DNA of 64,000 nt from Psychromonas sp. MB-3u-54 (GTDB lineage Bacteria; Pseudomonadota; Gammaproteobacteria; Enterobacterales; Psychromonadaceae): NCBI RefSeq assembly GCF_002836415.1, contig NZ_PJBP01000085.1, positions 19,939 through 83,938 on the forward strand, written 5' to 3'. Below, one piece after another: positions 39,592 to 48,627 of this stretch. The stretch's first letter is position 1. The number at the start of each line of letters is the position of its first letter. Under the pieces are notes generated by a model. It saw only the letters and a program-made list of their open reading frames with translations. It was not told the DNA's origin and did not search any database. A program made the position numbers and the translations under genes.

Positions 39592-40519
39592 CTTCAATGT
39601 CGAGCGGCAGTAAAACTAAAGATTGTCCCGGCTAGTGCCGAATTAACTTTTCAGGTTGTAAAGGGGCACAAACCGATTTTTAATGAGTGGGAAAAACCTT
39701 ATGATTAAGCTTATGGCTTGGCTAATCTTACCGGAGTGAGGGACTTTAGGCAGTAGATAGACCCTTGCTGCTGCATCTTCAGAAACATCGGTACACAGTT
39801 TAATATCGCTGTGGTTAATAACGTCGCCGTTAGCGGCAGACGCGCAACCCATGAACTTGCTGCCGGTGCCCATGCAAGCCGTCATCGGTTGTTTAAATTC
39901 TTTTGATGCTTCCACTAACTTGATCTGAATGGAGTTCGGCTTATAACCTTGATTTAGCGTTTTTAAGCAGCAGTCTTGCTCTGCATTAAAAGCTTACCTT
40001 CTTGTTTAAACCTGTCTTTTCACCTGTTTTGGTGCTTAAATTTTTCACAAAAAATTGTCGTTTAAAATAATAAACGAACATTGGTTAAACCTTCCCATAT
40101 GGGGTCATGCGCATTTCACTGCTTGAGGAACACGGCTTCCTCTCGAGAACATATTAAGGCGGTATTCAAAGATATCCGTCTTAACTTATCTCTCATCCTC
40201 GCTAAGCGCTTCGGTTAACTTAGCTTTACAAGTCTGCTCCTTTAGGGGCGGTGTAGTTGATTATTAATATTGTTTTGACTTCTATTTCTAACCCCAAAAA
40301 TATTCTTTACTTACCCGGTAAGTATACCATACTCATTATAAGGCCCTTTAGGTTATATAGGCTCTATAGGGCATTACTTAAAAACAAGACTATTCATATT
40401 TTATTCAAAATAAAATAATGGTTGTTATCAATACTAAGTTTTTATTTTATTTTAAACCCTATTGGAGTGCACCAGCAAAGCATTCGATTTGCGCTAATGT
40501 TAAATGCGAGGAAAGTATT
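39592..40519. other. Intergenic with a gene fragment
   Basis: 928 bp. Contains the Cys-rich fragment listed at 39643-39993 and the leader of the DUF2589-like operon. A ~45 bp segment at 39642-39690 resembles 37064-37112. Confidence 0.4.
39643..39993 (-). pseudogene. Fragment of an unidentified Cys-rich protein
   Basis: The minus frame is open from 39993 to the stop without an ATG at its start. It encodes AEQDCCLKTLNQGYKPNS, then KQPMTACMGTGSKFMGCASA, SDIKLCTDVSEDAAARVYLL and a hydrophobic tail. Composition looks like real protein with five cysteines, but the N-terminus is missing and no family was recognised. Probably the remnant of a secreted or metal-related protein. Confidence 0.35.
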
Positions 40520-41446
40520 ATGGCTATTTCAAATTATTCCCCAGGACAGGAACTTTCAAGTATAGATTTCCAAAGTATGATCGGAGGGCCGCTGGGCGCG
40601 ATAGTAGATGCACAGGCTCAGGCGGCTCTTTCAACCGTTGATTTTATAAAATCAGTCGGCTTTACGCCGGATTCTGAGGATGAGACAACGGGTGAAGTGA
40701 CGCCTGGAACACCCGTTTATGTTAATTTTAAATATCCTAAAATGGTCTCGCCTTATGAAGCGGCTATAAAAGGGAGAATTACGAGTATTGCGGTTACTAG
40801 TGGGGGATCAGGCTATACCCAAGGTGCTGCAGTCACTATTGCAGGAGTCGGGACTGATGCCAGAGCAACAGCGACCGTTGATGGCAGTGGTGTAATAACA
40901 GCGATTAATGTGACCAACGCTGGCAGTGGTTATGACGGAAGTACTACCGTTTCTGTTGCTGGTGGTACAGGACTTACGGTAACTGTTACAACTGAAGATA
41001 AAGATGCGGTGCCAGCTGTGTTTGATGAAATGCAGTTGGAAGTACCTATTTTGACTATGTTACCTATTCCGTTTATTAGAGTGGAAGAGGGGGAAATTAA
41101 TTTCAATGCGAAAATAACGTCGATGGAATATACCCGTGTTGGTTCTGAGTTTAAAGGATCGACGAGTTTTGGATATAACTCGAGTACATCGGGAAGTATA
41201 AGCGGTGGCTCCGGGGTGATCACATCACTTTTTGCAAAATCCAGTGCTAAAGCCAAATACAGCTCATCGGTTAACTTCAAGGTTAATGCTTCTTATCAAA
41301 GAACTAGCAGACAGGGCAGTAAAGTTGATAAGACCTATCAACTTGGTGTGAAAATTAAGATTTCCCAGGATGAGATACCAGCGGGTATGGAAAAACTACT
41401 GGGTATTTTGGAAGATGCAATCGTTGCTCAACCGACAGGAAATTAA
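40520..41446 (+). CDS. DUF2589-like protein with an inserted GSGYT beta-repeat
   Basis: 308 residues from ATG 40520 (GAGGA 7 nt upstream). The N-terminal helix region (SPGQELSSIDFQSMIGGPLG, IVDAQAQAALSTVDFI) and the core EVPILTMLPIPFIRVEEGEI followed by FNAKITSME look like the DUF2589 family as I remember it, whose function is unknown. Between them (residues ~95-165) sits a two-fold repeat, VTSGGSGYTQGAAVTIAG and VTNAGSGYDGSTTVSVAG, of the type found in phage tail and surface proteins. The stretch after the core is Gly/Ser-rich. No signal peptide. First gene of an operon with 41566 and 42303. Confidence 0.7.
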   Translation: MAISNYSPGQELSSIDFQSMIGGPLGAIVDAQAQAALSTVDFIKSVGFTPDSEDETTGEVTPGTPVYVNFKYPKMVSPYEAAIKGRITSIAVTSGGSGYTQGAAVTIAGVGTDARATATVDGSGVITAINVTNAGSGYDGSTTVSVAGGTGLTVTVTTEDKDAVPAVFDEMQLEVPILTMLPIPFIRVEEGEINFNAKITSMEYTRVGSEFKGSTSFGYNSSTSGSISGGSGVITSLFAKSSAKAKYSSSVNFKVNASYQRTSRQGSKVDKTYQLGVKIKISQDEIPAGMEKLLGILEDAIVAQPTGN

Positions 41447-41458
41447 AGATGGGTCATT

Positions 41459-41485
41459 ATGGAAACTCGAGAGCCGAGTTTTCAT
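41459..41485 (+). terminator. Intercistronic hairpin
   Basis: Stem ATGGAAACTCG/CGAGTTTTCAT (one wobble) with loop AGAGC, 13 bp after the first gene of the operon and followed by no T-run. Likely an attenuator or mRNA-processing hairpin that sets the ratio between the first gene and the two that follow. Confidence 0.5.
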
Positions 41486-41565
41486 CATAAATGCCTGATC
41501 CAGATAACTGCCGAATGTAGTATCAGTTGTCTGGGTTAGGCATTTTTAAACTACAAGGAAAGAGT

Positions 41566-42300
41566 ATGCCAACGTTAAAAGATTATTTAGGCTCTCTGGT
41601 AAAAGATTTGAACTATGCACGGGTTATCGCCGATGTGGAGTCTGCCAATATTGCCAAGATGTACGCTGAAGATGAGTTGTTAAGGCATTTCTCCATTCCC
41701 AGAATGAAGATCGATGATACAGAGTTAACCATACCTATTGCTATCGATGAACTGGAAATGACTGTTGAAAAAGATTACCAACCCATTGATAACACATCAT
41801 TTTATGCCATTACCTATGCAGAGGTAAAGAACGTGTTTAAAGTGTCGAGCTTTAATAGAGAAATTTCAACGTCTTTAAGAAAGTCGATTTATTTGCAAAT
41901 TGATAGTTTGGAAAAATCAATAAAAAGTGGCGCAGAGATAAAAATATCTTTGGATAGTTTTATTGAAACGGTGTCTGATATAGCAATAGAAACGATCATC
42001 AGTGATAAAAAAGGGCGTGTTATTTTTGATGAAATACTTAAAAGTAATAATGTTAATGATCAGATGATCAAAGAAAAGCTCATGATAAATTTGGTAAAAC
42101 AGCTTCAACCTGCAATAAAAAAAAGAGCCGTAGCTGGAAAAATTGACAGTGCCATAGTAACGGTTGAGAGTGATAAACTTAGAGAAAAAAAACCAGAAAC
42201 GCTGCTTTACATTAAAATGAAGATTACTGAAGAGAGTATGGAATGGCAGGTGATGGAAGATGCTGATGGTAATATAGTCTCCAAATTGATGGTGGAGTAA
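41566..42300 (+). CDS. Hypothetical protein of the DUF2589-like operon
   Basis: 244 residues from ATG 41566 (AAGGA 8 nt upstream; a TTG 13 codons further up is less likely). N-terminal helices (MPTLKDYLGSLVKDLNYARV, ADVESANIAKMYAEDELLRH) lead into FSIPRMKIDDTELTIPIAID, a pattern close to proteins I have seen next to DUF2589 genes. The rest is helical and charged, ending in a short beta region (KMKITEESMEWQVMEDADG). No membrane segment or enzyme motif. Its stop is 2 bp before the next ATG, so translation is probably coupled. Confidence 0.65.
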   Translation: MPTLKDYLGSLVKDLNYARVIADVESANIAKMYAEDELLRHFSIPRMKIDDTELTIPIAIDELEMTVEKDYQPIDNTSFYAITYAEVKNVFKVSSFNREISTSLRKSIYLQIDSLEKSIKSGAEIKISLDSFIETVSDIAIETIISDKKGRVIFDEILKSNNVNDQMIKEKLMINLVKQLQPAIKKRAVAGKIDSAIVTVESDKLREKKPETLLYIKMKITEESMEWQVMEDADGNIVSKLMVE

Positions 42301-42302
42301 TC

Positions 42303-42854
42303 ATGAAATACTCCTACATAGACGCGTATGAGGATTTGCTAAAGCAGTGTTTATTTATCCCTGAGCTGGTCACAAAATCAGCCAATAAAGAGTTGATTTT
42401 TCTTGAAAATTTTAATCAATGGTTGCTTGATACTGAACAGGTAATGAAAAAATATAATATTTCCAAGTGTGCAGCAATGGCTGGTTTGCGCAGCAAAATT
42501 ATTGCTGCCTCTTACGCCACTGAGCCCAAAATATCTAAAAAGAAACGGCAACTGGCAGTTGCAACTTCCATTATTTATGAAGCTCAGAGTACGGTATTAA
42601 GTGTTTTAGAACCGATAGAAGGTCGTATAGAAGAAGCAAGAAATGCTATACGCCAGTTGTTAGGCGTCGCCTACCAGTCAAATATGACCAATCGGCAGCT
42701 GAGTTTTAATCGAATGATCCGCAAACTGTGGGCTGATTTTTCAGCTCATGAGCAATTAAAAGGTGCGATTGCGAGCATCTTAGTGCTGGTAAACCAATCC
42801 GATGCTTTGAGAATTTTGGCGGAGGAGATAGATATGTCTATGCTAGGAAGGTAA
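42303..42854 (+). CDS. Hypothetical helical protein, third gene of the DUF2589-like operon
   Basis: 183 residues, nearly all helical, basic, no signal peptide or recognised domain. It starts 2 bp after the previous stop with GGTGGA as ribosome site, so it is clearly co-expressed. Predicted soluble. Function unknown. Confidence 0.65.
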   Translation: MKYSYIDAYEDLLKQCLFIPELVTKSANKELIFLENFNQWLLDTEQVMKKYNISKCAAMAGLRSKIIAASYATEPKISKKKRQLAVATSIIYEAQSTVLSVLEPIEGRIEEARNAIRQLLGVAYQSNMTNRQLSFNRMIRKLWADFSAHEQLKGAIASILVLVNQSDALRILAEEIDMSMLGR

Positions 42855-43035
42855 AAAAGCGCGACATCCAAACCTTGTTTTAAGACATAGGCTGCTCTAA
42901 TTTTTATTAGAGCATAAAAGCAGAGGTTTCTACTTCCAAGTAGCTCAGTGAAAATTTAAGCTACTACCGCGCCAATTGATTAATAAGGTCAAGCGAATTT
43001 CTTATTTCGACTTTTTACAGAGGTTCCCTCAGCCC
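42855..43035. other. Intergenic
   Basis: Short AT-rich stretch before the duplicated repeat; includes a weak hairpin TTTTTATTAGAGCATAAAAG region and nothing coding. Confidence 0.35.
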
Positions 43036-43093
43036 GTAGGGTGCGCTCCGCGCACCGATTGCCGCGGCTTGCGGTGCGCGAAGCGCACCCTAC
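43036..43093. repeat. GC-rich GTAGGGTGCGC palindrome
   Basis: GTAGGGTGCGCTCCGCGCACC and its complement face each other around 14 nt, and each arm is itself nearly palindromic. It stands out from the AT-rich surroundings. Such GTAGGGTGCGC elements recur in gammaproteobacterial genomes. Part of the larger inverted duplication with 45465-45648. Confidence 0.8.
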
Positions 43094-43212
43094 CGATAAC
43101 ATAATAGCAATTCTATTAATTAACTTATCATGTCGACTCAATCCATTGAACTAGAGAGTTTACATTCTCTCTAGATCACGGATAAAAATATTCCACGCTC
43201 GCTACATTTATT

Positions 43213-43328
43213 AATAGAAAAAGTATTAATAAAGTGATCATATTTACTCGTCAAATTCATCCTGACGGCTTTGTTAGCGTCAATTTTTCCTTTCAAGCAA
43301 GTGATCATAAACTTAATGATTTTGGTAT
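43213..43328 (+). mobile_element. MITE family 'ATACCAAAAG', copy at 43.2 kb
   Basis: About 116 bp. The right end CTTAATGATTTTGGTAT and AAGTGATCA on both sides (TATTAATAAAGTGATCA left, reverse complement right) match the terminal repeats of the copy at 61961-62121. The core CGGCTTTGTTAGCGTCAATT is shared with the copies at 45.5, 46.1 and 62 kb. Its left tip has diverged. Non-coding. Confidence 0.65.
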
Positions 43329-43402
43329 CATAAGCTGAGTTATCAAATCCTGCGCATTAATACCAGCATCGCCAAGTGAGTAATAAAATTTCTTATTCCG
43401 GC

Positions 43403-44044
43403 TCACGATAGAGGTTTCCTCAGTAAGACCACATCATTTCCAATGAATTCTAATTCAAGCTTGTCACGCTTCGCCAGATAGCGAAAAGTCGCCTGACTAA
43501 AAAAGCTGACATGGGTAGGGTCATTTTTATAGTGCCAGCGCGAAAATGCTTCAAGGTCTATCACCTGTTTAGTCATTATTCCTATCCAGCCACCCGGCTT
43601 AACTAAGCTTAGCCATTGCGACCATATATTTTTAGGATCATAAAGGTGCTCTATTACTTCTGTCGCAGTTACAAAATCATAGGTTTTTTTCAGTACATCG
43701 GTATCGGGCTGATAGTAAATGTCGTATAACGCAACCTTGTGTCCGGCTTCGCGGAGCACATGTGCCAATGCAGGGCCCGGTCCACAGCCAAAATCCAATC
43801 CTGCAGAGTCCGACTCTATCCTTTCAAGAAGAGGTAAGGATAAGCGCGATAAAAAGCGTCGATACCCCTGATCATCGGGGTTATTCTCATGCTGATCATA
43901 GTGGGCTTTCTCACTCTTCGCATTGAGCCTCTGCTCCTCGGGTACAAAGACTAACTCACAGCGGGAACACTGAAAATAGGAACGATTCTTGTCCTTAAAA
44001 TAGAACTGAGTCTGATTTGATGAACATAAGGGACAAAGATGCAT
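43403..44044 (-). CDS. Class I SAM-dependent methyltransferase with N-terminal zinc ribbon
   Basis: 213 residues. The N-terminus has two CxxC pairs (CPLCSSN, CSRCELVF), a rubredoxin-like zinc knuckle typical of Methyltransf_23 proteins. The SAM-binding motif LDFGCGPGPALAHVLREAG comes at ~75, an acidic strand end VALYDIYY next, and the post-II motif DFVTATEVIEHLYDP follows. Substrate unknown; relatives act on sugars, lipids or small molecules. It is flanked by the inverted duplication. Confidence 0.85.
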   Translation of the reverse strand: MHLCPLCSSNQTQFYFKDKNRSYFQCSRCELVFVPEEQRLNAKSEKAHYDQHENNPDDQGYRRFLSRLSLPLLERIESDSAGLDFGCGPGPALAHVLREAGHKVALYDIYYQPDTDVLKKTYDFVTATEVIEHLYDPKNIWSQWLSLVKPGGWIGIMTKQVIDLEAFSRWHYKNDPTHVSFFSQATFRYLAKRDKLELEFIGNDVVLLRKPLS

Positions 44045-44355
44045 TAAGACTTCCTGTTATTTAAAATGTGTAAAGCGCCGTGTAGAGAAAATTTAAGCGA
44101 CAACTCTTCTGAAAAGCAGCCATGCTCGCTGTTGTCGTTTGTGCGCAGCGATGGCTGAGACTCAAATTCTCCGAAGAGCAAGCAAAAACCGGCCTGTTTT
44201 GACGGCGCTAAAATTAACTAATTTGATCCGCTATTACAAGGTGCTTCTCAGCTTAGTTGAGCATTTAGGGGGCGCTGAAAAAATATTGGCGTTATGTATG
44301 ATCAGTTTATCTGAAAACTTGCCCTATTATTGCTAAACAATATCAATATCAGCAA
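44045..44355. other. Intergenic
   Basis: 311 bp; a plus-strand frame at 44139-44336 is not supported by any domain or ribosome site. Confidence 0.35.
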
Positions 44356-45297
44356 TCAATAACCTTGCTCACCGTCGACTGCATCGGGAATGATATTTGT
44401 TGCACGATAATTTGTTATATTTTTAGCCACAATTTCAGCCGCGCTGTTGATATTTGTTGGCCCCGAAATATGCGGTAAAACGGTTATGTTCGAATGCTGC
44501 CAAATCACGCTTTCAACGGGCAAGGGTTCCTGCTCAAAAACATCCAGTACAGCATGTGCAATATGTGACTCATCCAATAGCGCTAATAATGCCTTGGTAT
44601 CGACGACTGCCGCGCGTGAGAAATTTATAAAGCGGCTTCCTTTGGGTAAATTCTTTAATAACTCACCATCAATAAGGTGGTGAGTAGCGGGTGTTAAGGG
44701 CAGTAAATTGACCAAAATATCCGTTTGACGCAGCATTGACTGCAAACCGGATTTTCCGGTGAAATGTTGGCCATTAGTAAGTTGTTTTGCGCCGCGGCTC
44801 CAACAACAAACGGGGTAACCATGTCGATTTAAGATATCGACTGCTGCCATGCTCAGTGTGCCCGCACCCAATACTGAAACACGTGTTTCCTGAGGGCTTT
44901 TATAGGGGATTGGCAGCCATTTTTTTTGTGCTTGCTGTCGAGCGTATTCAGGCATGTTGCGCTGTAAATAGAGAGTCCACGCAAGTACTGCTTCAGCCAT
45001 GGTTTGGGTAAGGTGCGGATCATTTAATTTGACCAGCTTTATTCTGTCCAGAGGTAATGTGGTGGCCAGCTTTTCAACACCAACCCATAAGCTTTGAATC
45101 CAGATTAAATTGGGAAATCGCGTGATAACTTCCGGATCGGGATTGGCCACTATCGCAATATCAATCTGTTGTGCCTGAACCGCTGTTATCTGATTGGGTA
45201 AAAGAATTTTTTCATTGTCTAATCCTTTCTGTAATACCGCTAACCATTGTTGCTCGATTTGTGTATCCATATTGGTGATCAGTGCAATATATTTCAT
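44356..45297 (-). CDS. D-isomer-specific 2-hydroxyacid dehydrogenase, GhrA-like
   Basis: 313 residues from ATG 45295-45297; a TTG 14 codons upstream is an alternative. The NAD-binding region is RVSVLGAGTLSMAAVDILNR. The catalytic Arg is in RFINFSRAAVVD, the Glu in VLDVFEQEPLP and the His in VLPHISGPTN, the full set for the family. Length and the WVGVEKL and HLTQTMAEAVL stretches fit glyoxylate/hydroxypyruvate reductase A, which reduces glyoxylate and hydroxypyruvate with NADPH. The Rossmann motif is GxGxLS, not the classic GxGxxG. Confidence 0.85.
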   Translation of the reverse strand: MKYIALITNMDTQIEQQWLAVLQKGLDNEKILLPNQITAVQAQQIDIAIVANPDPEVITRFPNLIWIQSLWVGVEKLATTLPLDRIKLVKLNDPHLTQTMAEAVLAWTLYLQRNMPEYARQQAQKKWLPIPYKSPQETRVSVLGAGTLSMAAVDILNRHGYPVCCWSRGAKQLTNGQHFTGKSGLQSMLRQTDILVNLLPLTPATHHLIDGELLKNLPKGSRFINFSRAAVVDTKALLALLDESHIAHAVLDVFEQEPLPVESVIWQHSNITVLPHISGPTNINSAAEIVAKNITNYRATNIIPDAVDGEQGY

Positions 45298-45464
45298 TAA
45301 TGAACAACCTTGATATTTTGAAAAAAAGCGTAACGTCAAAAGTCTAAAGAAAGCACTTTATCTATTAATAATGGACTGTACAACGATTGTATTACAATAG
45401 AAGCAAGTCGCTCTAGATTAAGTTTGCATTATATGTGCATGGCTTAATTTCATCATCCCCTTCA

Positions 45465-45648
45465 ACAAAGCCGCTAGGATGAATTTTAATAGTCAATCTG
45501 ATCACTTTATTAATAGGTTTGGTATAAGACTCTGTCAAGAGATTGAATCGACATGACAAATTAATTCTTGGAATTGGTCTTATGTTATCGTTAGCGCGCA
45601 CCGGAAGCGGCGGAAATCGGTGCGCGGAGCGCACCCTACGGGCTGTTC
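45465..45648 (-). repeat. Inverted copy of the 43.0-43.3 kb segment, with a partial MITE
   Basis: Read on the minus strand it repeats 43033-43290: CCCGTAGGGTGCGCTCCGCG, then GATAACATAA, CATGTCGA.TCAATC, and finally a MITE end ATACCAAACCTATTAATAAA with GTGATCA and CATCCTAGCGGCTTTGTT. It preserves the MITE tip that is worn in the 43.2 kb copy. Confidence 0.7.
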
Positions 45649-46029
45649 CATCGCCAATGTCTTGCACAAGGCAGGCAATTACATTCGATAATTTAGCCCA
45701 TTTTGTATTTAAAGATTATGTACATATAGTTAATCAGGTTAGTCGAGGATGGAATAACGTTAGTCATCAGGTAGAAAAGGTAAAAACACTCTGCCAAAGG
45801 GAGTGGGAAAATTTGAACACTTAATTAATGCGTTTGCTATAACTCTAGATGGCGATCATGGAGATTCGCAAGAAAATCTACTCTTTTGCCAAGCAGTTTA
45901 GCTAGCGGCTGCAATATACCAAAAGGCCCATTGCTGTTGACGGCTATGGGTGCATCGCCGAGGGCATGGCCGGCAATGTACGCTTGAAGGCTATGTTTTG
46001 GATGGCAAACTGTGTGTTTATGGGGTCGT

Positions 46030-46123
46030 TGATCCGATTTACTCTTTACAATCATCCCAGCGACTTTGTGAGCGTAAATTTTTCCTTTGAAGCAAGTGAT
46101 CATAAATTTAATGCTTTTGGTAT
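46030..46123 (+). mobile_element. MITE family 'ATACCAAAAG', partial copy at 46.1 kb
   Basis: TCATCCCAGCGACTTTGTGA then GCGTAAATTTTTCCTTTGAA and AAGTGATCA...GCTTTTGGTAT match the right half of the 43.2 kb copy with few changes. The left terminal repeat is not recognisable. Confidence 0.6.
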
Positions 46124-46152
46124 TACTTTTAATATTTGCTTTATCTAAGGGG

Positions 46153-46662
46153 CTAATTTTTCTTCTGTGCTGCTTTTTTGGATTTTGAAACCGCAGGTTT
46201 AGCTTTGGTTTTCCGCTCCGAAACAGCCTTTTTTGTTTCATTATCTTCCTGCTTGAGCGCTAGATCGGCTTGTTCTTTAGCTGACGCTGCCTGTACCTCT
46301 GCTGGCGGCTCTAAAGGGTAATCAACTTGTCCCTTGGCAGATGCTGCTTGTTCATCTGCCGGTGGCTCTAAAGGGTAATCGGCTTGTCCCTTAGCAGGCG
46401 CTGCCTGTTCATCTGCTGGTGGCTCTAAAGGGTAATCGGCTTGTCCCTTAGCAGGCGCTGCCTGTTCATCTGCTGGTGGCTCTAAAGGGTAATCGACTTG
46501 CGATAGGCCAGACCCTTTATTTGCGCCAATATCCTTTACTTTGGCAGGCACAGCTTCCGCGTCTGGACTGGGTGTCTTTGATATTTTAAAACTTTTATTT
46601 TGGTGAAAATTTATATCCATGGGGGATAAAATGGGATCTATTTCCATTGGGGACTTGCTCAT
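46153..46662 (-). CDS. Low-complexity protein with four 19-residue repeats
   Basis: 169 residues from the ATG at 46660-46662, which has an AAGGAGA site; the open frame upstream is ignored. A head of ~60 residues (MSKSPMEIDPILSPMDINFH) is followed by four tandem copies of ADYPLEPPADEQAAPAKGQ (57 bp DNA repeats, very similar), then a Lys-rich tail (KAKPAVSKSKKAAQKKN). Predicted disordered, acidic then basic, with no signal peptide or known domain. It follows the 46785 gene by 122 bp in the same direction. The style resembles the repeat protein of the M6 protease operon (both have a PSPD element), but homology is not shown. Confidence 0.7.
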   Translation of the reverse strand: MSKSPMEIDPILSPMDINFHQNKSFKISKTPSPDAEAVPAKVKDIGANKGSGLSQVDYPLEPPADEQAAPAKGQADYPLEPPADEQAAPAKGQADYPLEPPADEQAASAKGQVDYPLEPPAEVQAASAKEQADLALKQEDNETKKAVSERKTKAKPAVSKSKKAAQKKN

Positions 46663-46784
46663 GATAAATCTCCTTGTAAGGACGTACAAAGCTTTTAAAA
46701 AATTGATGATTGCTCTACAAAACCTAATAAAAAGAGGGGGATAATTTTTCCCCTCTCTTTTGTTCAAAGGTATCCTTGAGTTTG

Positions 46785-47198
46785 TTAGCCCAAATTAGCT
46801 GAGATTTCGGGAGCGAATTTTATATCACCCCGAATTTCAGGAACAACCGTGGCAATGCCCATGTACTCTTCACTACCACTTTCTTGATTGCCAAAATCCC
46901 AATTTCTGCGCAACACTAAAGTTCGACTTGAGCTTCCATTAGGACGTATCCACTGCCTGCCTATTGTGCCAACGAAATCATCAAGATTACCAATAGAAGA
47001 CCAATGAATGCTGCCGTCAGGTAACATATCAAAGAAGTCTCGGCCATCATCCCGCTCGACGACAAAGCCGGATACGAGATAAAACATATTTTCTTGACGC
47101 TCACGCGCGGTCCAATTAACTCGAATGGTTAACTCTGCGAACTCTGTCGCGCTACTGACTCTACCGACTCTGAGCCGGACACTTGTAATACTTGCCAT
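46785..47198 (-). CDS. Hypothetical protein with strong ribosome site
   Basis: 137 residues from ATG 47196-47198, preceded by GAGGAGGT at 6 nt; the frame further up is not used. Predicted mostly beta (SITSVRLRVGRVSSATEFAE, FYLVSGFVVERDDGRDFFD), no signal peptide, no recognised family. The strong initiation site suggests high expression. Likely paired with the repeat protein downstream. Confidence 0.65.
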   Translation of the reverse strand: MASITSVRLRVGRVSSATEFAELTIRVNWTARERQENMFYLVSGFVVERDDGRDFFDMLPDGSIHWSSIGNLDDFVGTIGRQWIRPNGSSSRTLVLRRNWDFGNQESGSEEYMGIATVVPEIRGDIKFAPEISANLG

Positions 47199-47736
47199 GA
47201 TAAACCTCCTCAATCTAAGTAAAGGGCTAATTCGATTTAACATTCATCGAACCACACGTCGGCAGTACATAATTTGGCAATATTGCGTACAATTTCAGCG
47301 TTTTCATTGCGATTATTTCCACACCGACTAATAAGAGTATAGGAAGAACCAAAGCCATTAACCAAAAAAAAGACAAAAAATACCGGACAGAATCGGAAAA
47401 ATATTTGGCAAGATCGACAAATGTTGATTTGCAACATAATATTTTCTGTTGCGCGAATATCCCTTGTTTATACGGGGTTCAACCTGAGCGGCAGGGCAAT
47501 CCTGGGTTGATTCGGCCACTGGTTTTATAGGAAGGCATTGACTGTGAAATTGAATTGACTATACGATTTTTAGTTGCTGATCCCTAATACTTTATACTTT
47601 CGGAATATATTCGAGCATCATATTTTATAGGGCGCACATTTCATCCAACCTATGCTTAGCGAAATTCAACTGCCTAAATAAGCAGCATTCACTATCCCGA
47701 TTTCACACCAGGCACGCTTTTTCTTAGAAATAAACG
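47199..47736. other. Intergenic
   Basis: 538 bp. A minus-strand 66-codon frame (47237-47437) has a hydrophobic start and Cys but no ribosome site; not called. Confidence 0.4.
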
Positions 47737-48627
47737 TTAATCATATTCTTCAGTGGAGTTCAGATATTGAATACACAAATCGAGAAAAATCTGTGCTTGA
47801 GGAGAGATGCTCTTATCTGCCAATTTAAAAATACCAATTTGGCGTTTAAGCGGCGGATCTGTCAAGGGGATCCAAATCAAGCGGTTGTTGTTGGTCGGGA
47901 AAGCAAGCTTGGGCAGTGTCGTGATACCGATCCCCAATTCTAATACCGAGAATAGCGAGGTGAGGTTGTCTATCGAGTAAAGCGCTCGTTCGCTAAGGAC
48001 GCGTGCGGGTGTTGGATCCAATAAGGTCGAGGTGCCGTTTTTAATAAAAGGTTGTTTTAATAATGCTTGCCATTTTACTCCCTGTGGGTGTGCTGCGATT
48101 GGATTCTCTCGTGAACACACCACGCCGATCGGATCTCTTATCAGTGGTGTAAAATCTATCGCATCGTCTGCAATATTAGAGCTGTTTCCAATCGCTAAAT
48201 CCACTTCTCCTGCGAGTAATCTAGCTTCGACTACGGGCGCATTATCATCAATTAAGCTGACTTCTACATTTGGATACTTTTCGCAAAATGCCTCCAGCAC
48301 ACTTGGAATCAGCTTGCCTGCCACGGAAGGAACACTTGCTATTCGGACTCGTCCCTGTTGTCCGGCCGCCGCCGTCCGTAAATCATTGACTAATGAGCCA
48401 TAAGCATTCAGGAACAGCATTATTTTTGGTAAACATATTTTGCCGAATGGAGTGAGTGTCGATTTGTTTCCAGTCTCAAAAAGGGGGTGACCGAGTCTTT
48501 TTTCCAGCTCTTTTATTGACGCAGAAAGTGCCGCTTGAGAGCGATTTGCACGATTTGAAGCGGCTCTAAACCCGCCTTCTTCGACTACCATCACAAAATG
48601 ATTTAATTGCTGGAGTTTGATATTCAT
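47737..48627 (-). CDS. LysR-family transcriptional regulator
   Basis: 296 residues. The winged helix at the N-terminus (LNHFVMVVEEGGFRAASNRA, QAALSASIKELEKRLGHPLF) and a LysR effector domain (~90-290; GRVRIASVPSVAGKLIPSVL) are complete. It is divergent from fdhD and the YdeP-like oxidoreductase with a 560 bp gap, and is the likely regulator of that pair. Confidence 0.88.
   Translation of the reverse strand: MNIKLQQLNHFVMVVEEGGFRAASNRANRSQAALSASIKELEKRLGHPLFETGNKSTLTPFGKICLPKIMLFLNAYGSLVNDLRTAAAGQQGRVRIASVPSVAGKLIPSVLEAFCEKYPNVEVSLIDDNAPVVEARLLAGEVDLAIGNSSNIADDAIDFTPLIRDPIGVVCSRENPIAAHPQGVKWQALLKQPFIKNGTSTLLDPTPARVLSERALYSIDNLTSLFSVLELGIGITTLPKLAFPTNNNRLIWIPLTDPPLKRQIGIFKLADKSISPQAQIFLDLCIQYLNSTEEYD

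Larger units (their letters stand above)
45298..46152. other. Intergenic, repeat-rich
   Basis: 855 bp made largely of repeat copies: the inverted duplication at 45465-45648 and a partial MITE at 46030-46123. Overlapping short frames here are artefacts of the repeats. Confidence 0.5.

Noticed and set aside
44139..44336. 65-codon plus-strand frame
   Set aside because: No start signal and no domain, lies between two minus-strand genes.
45413..46241. Overlapping frames of 60-134 codons in the repeat-rich region
   Set aside because: They run through the inverted duplication and MITE copies and none has a ribosome site; similarity among their peptides reflects DNA repeats.
47237..47437. 66-codon minus-strand frame with a hydrophobic start
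   Set aside because: No ribosome site and no conserved motif; could not be supported.
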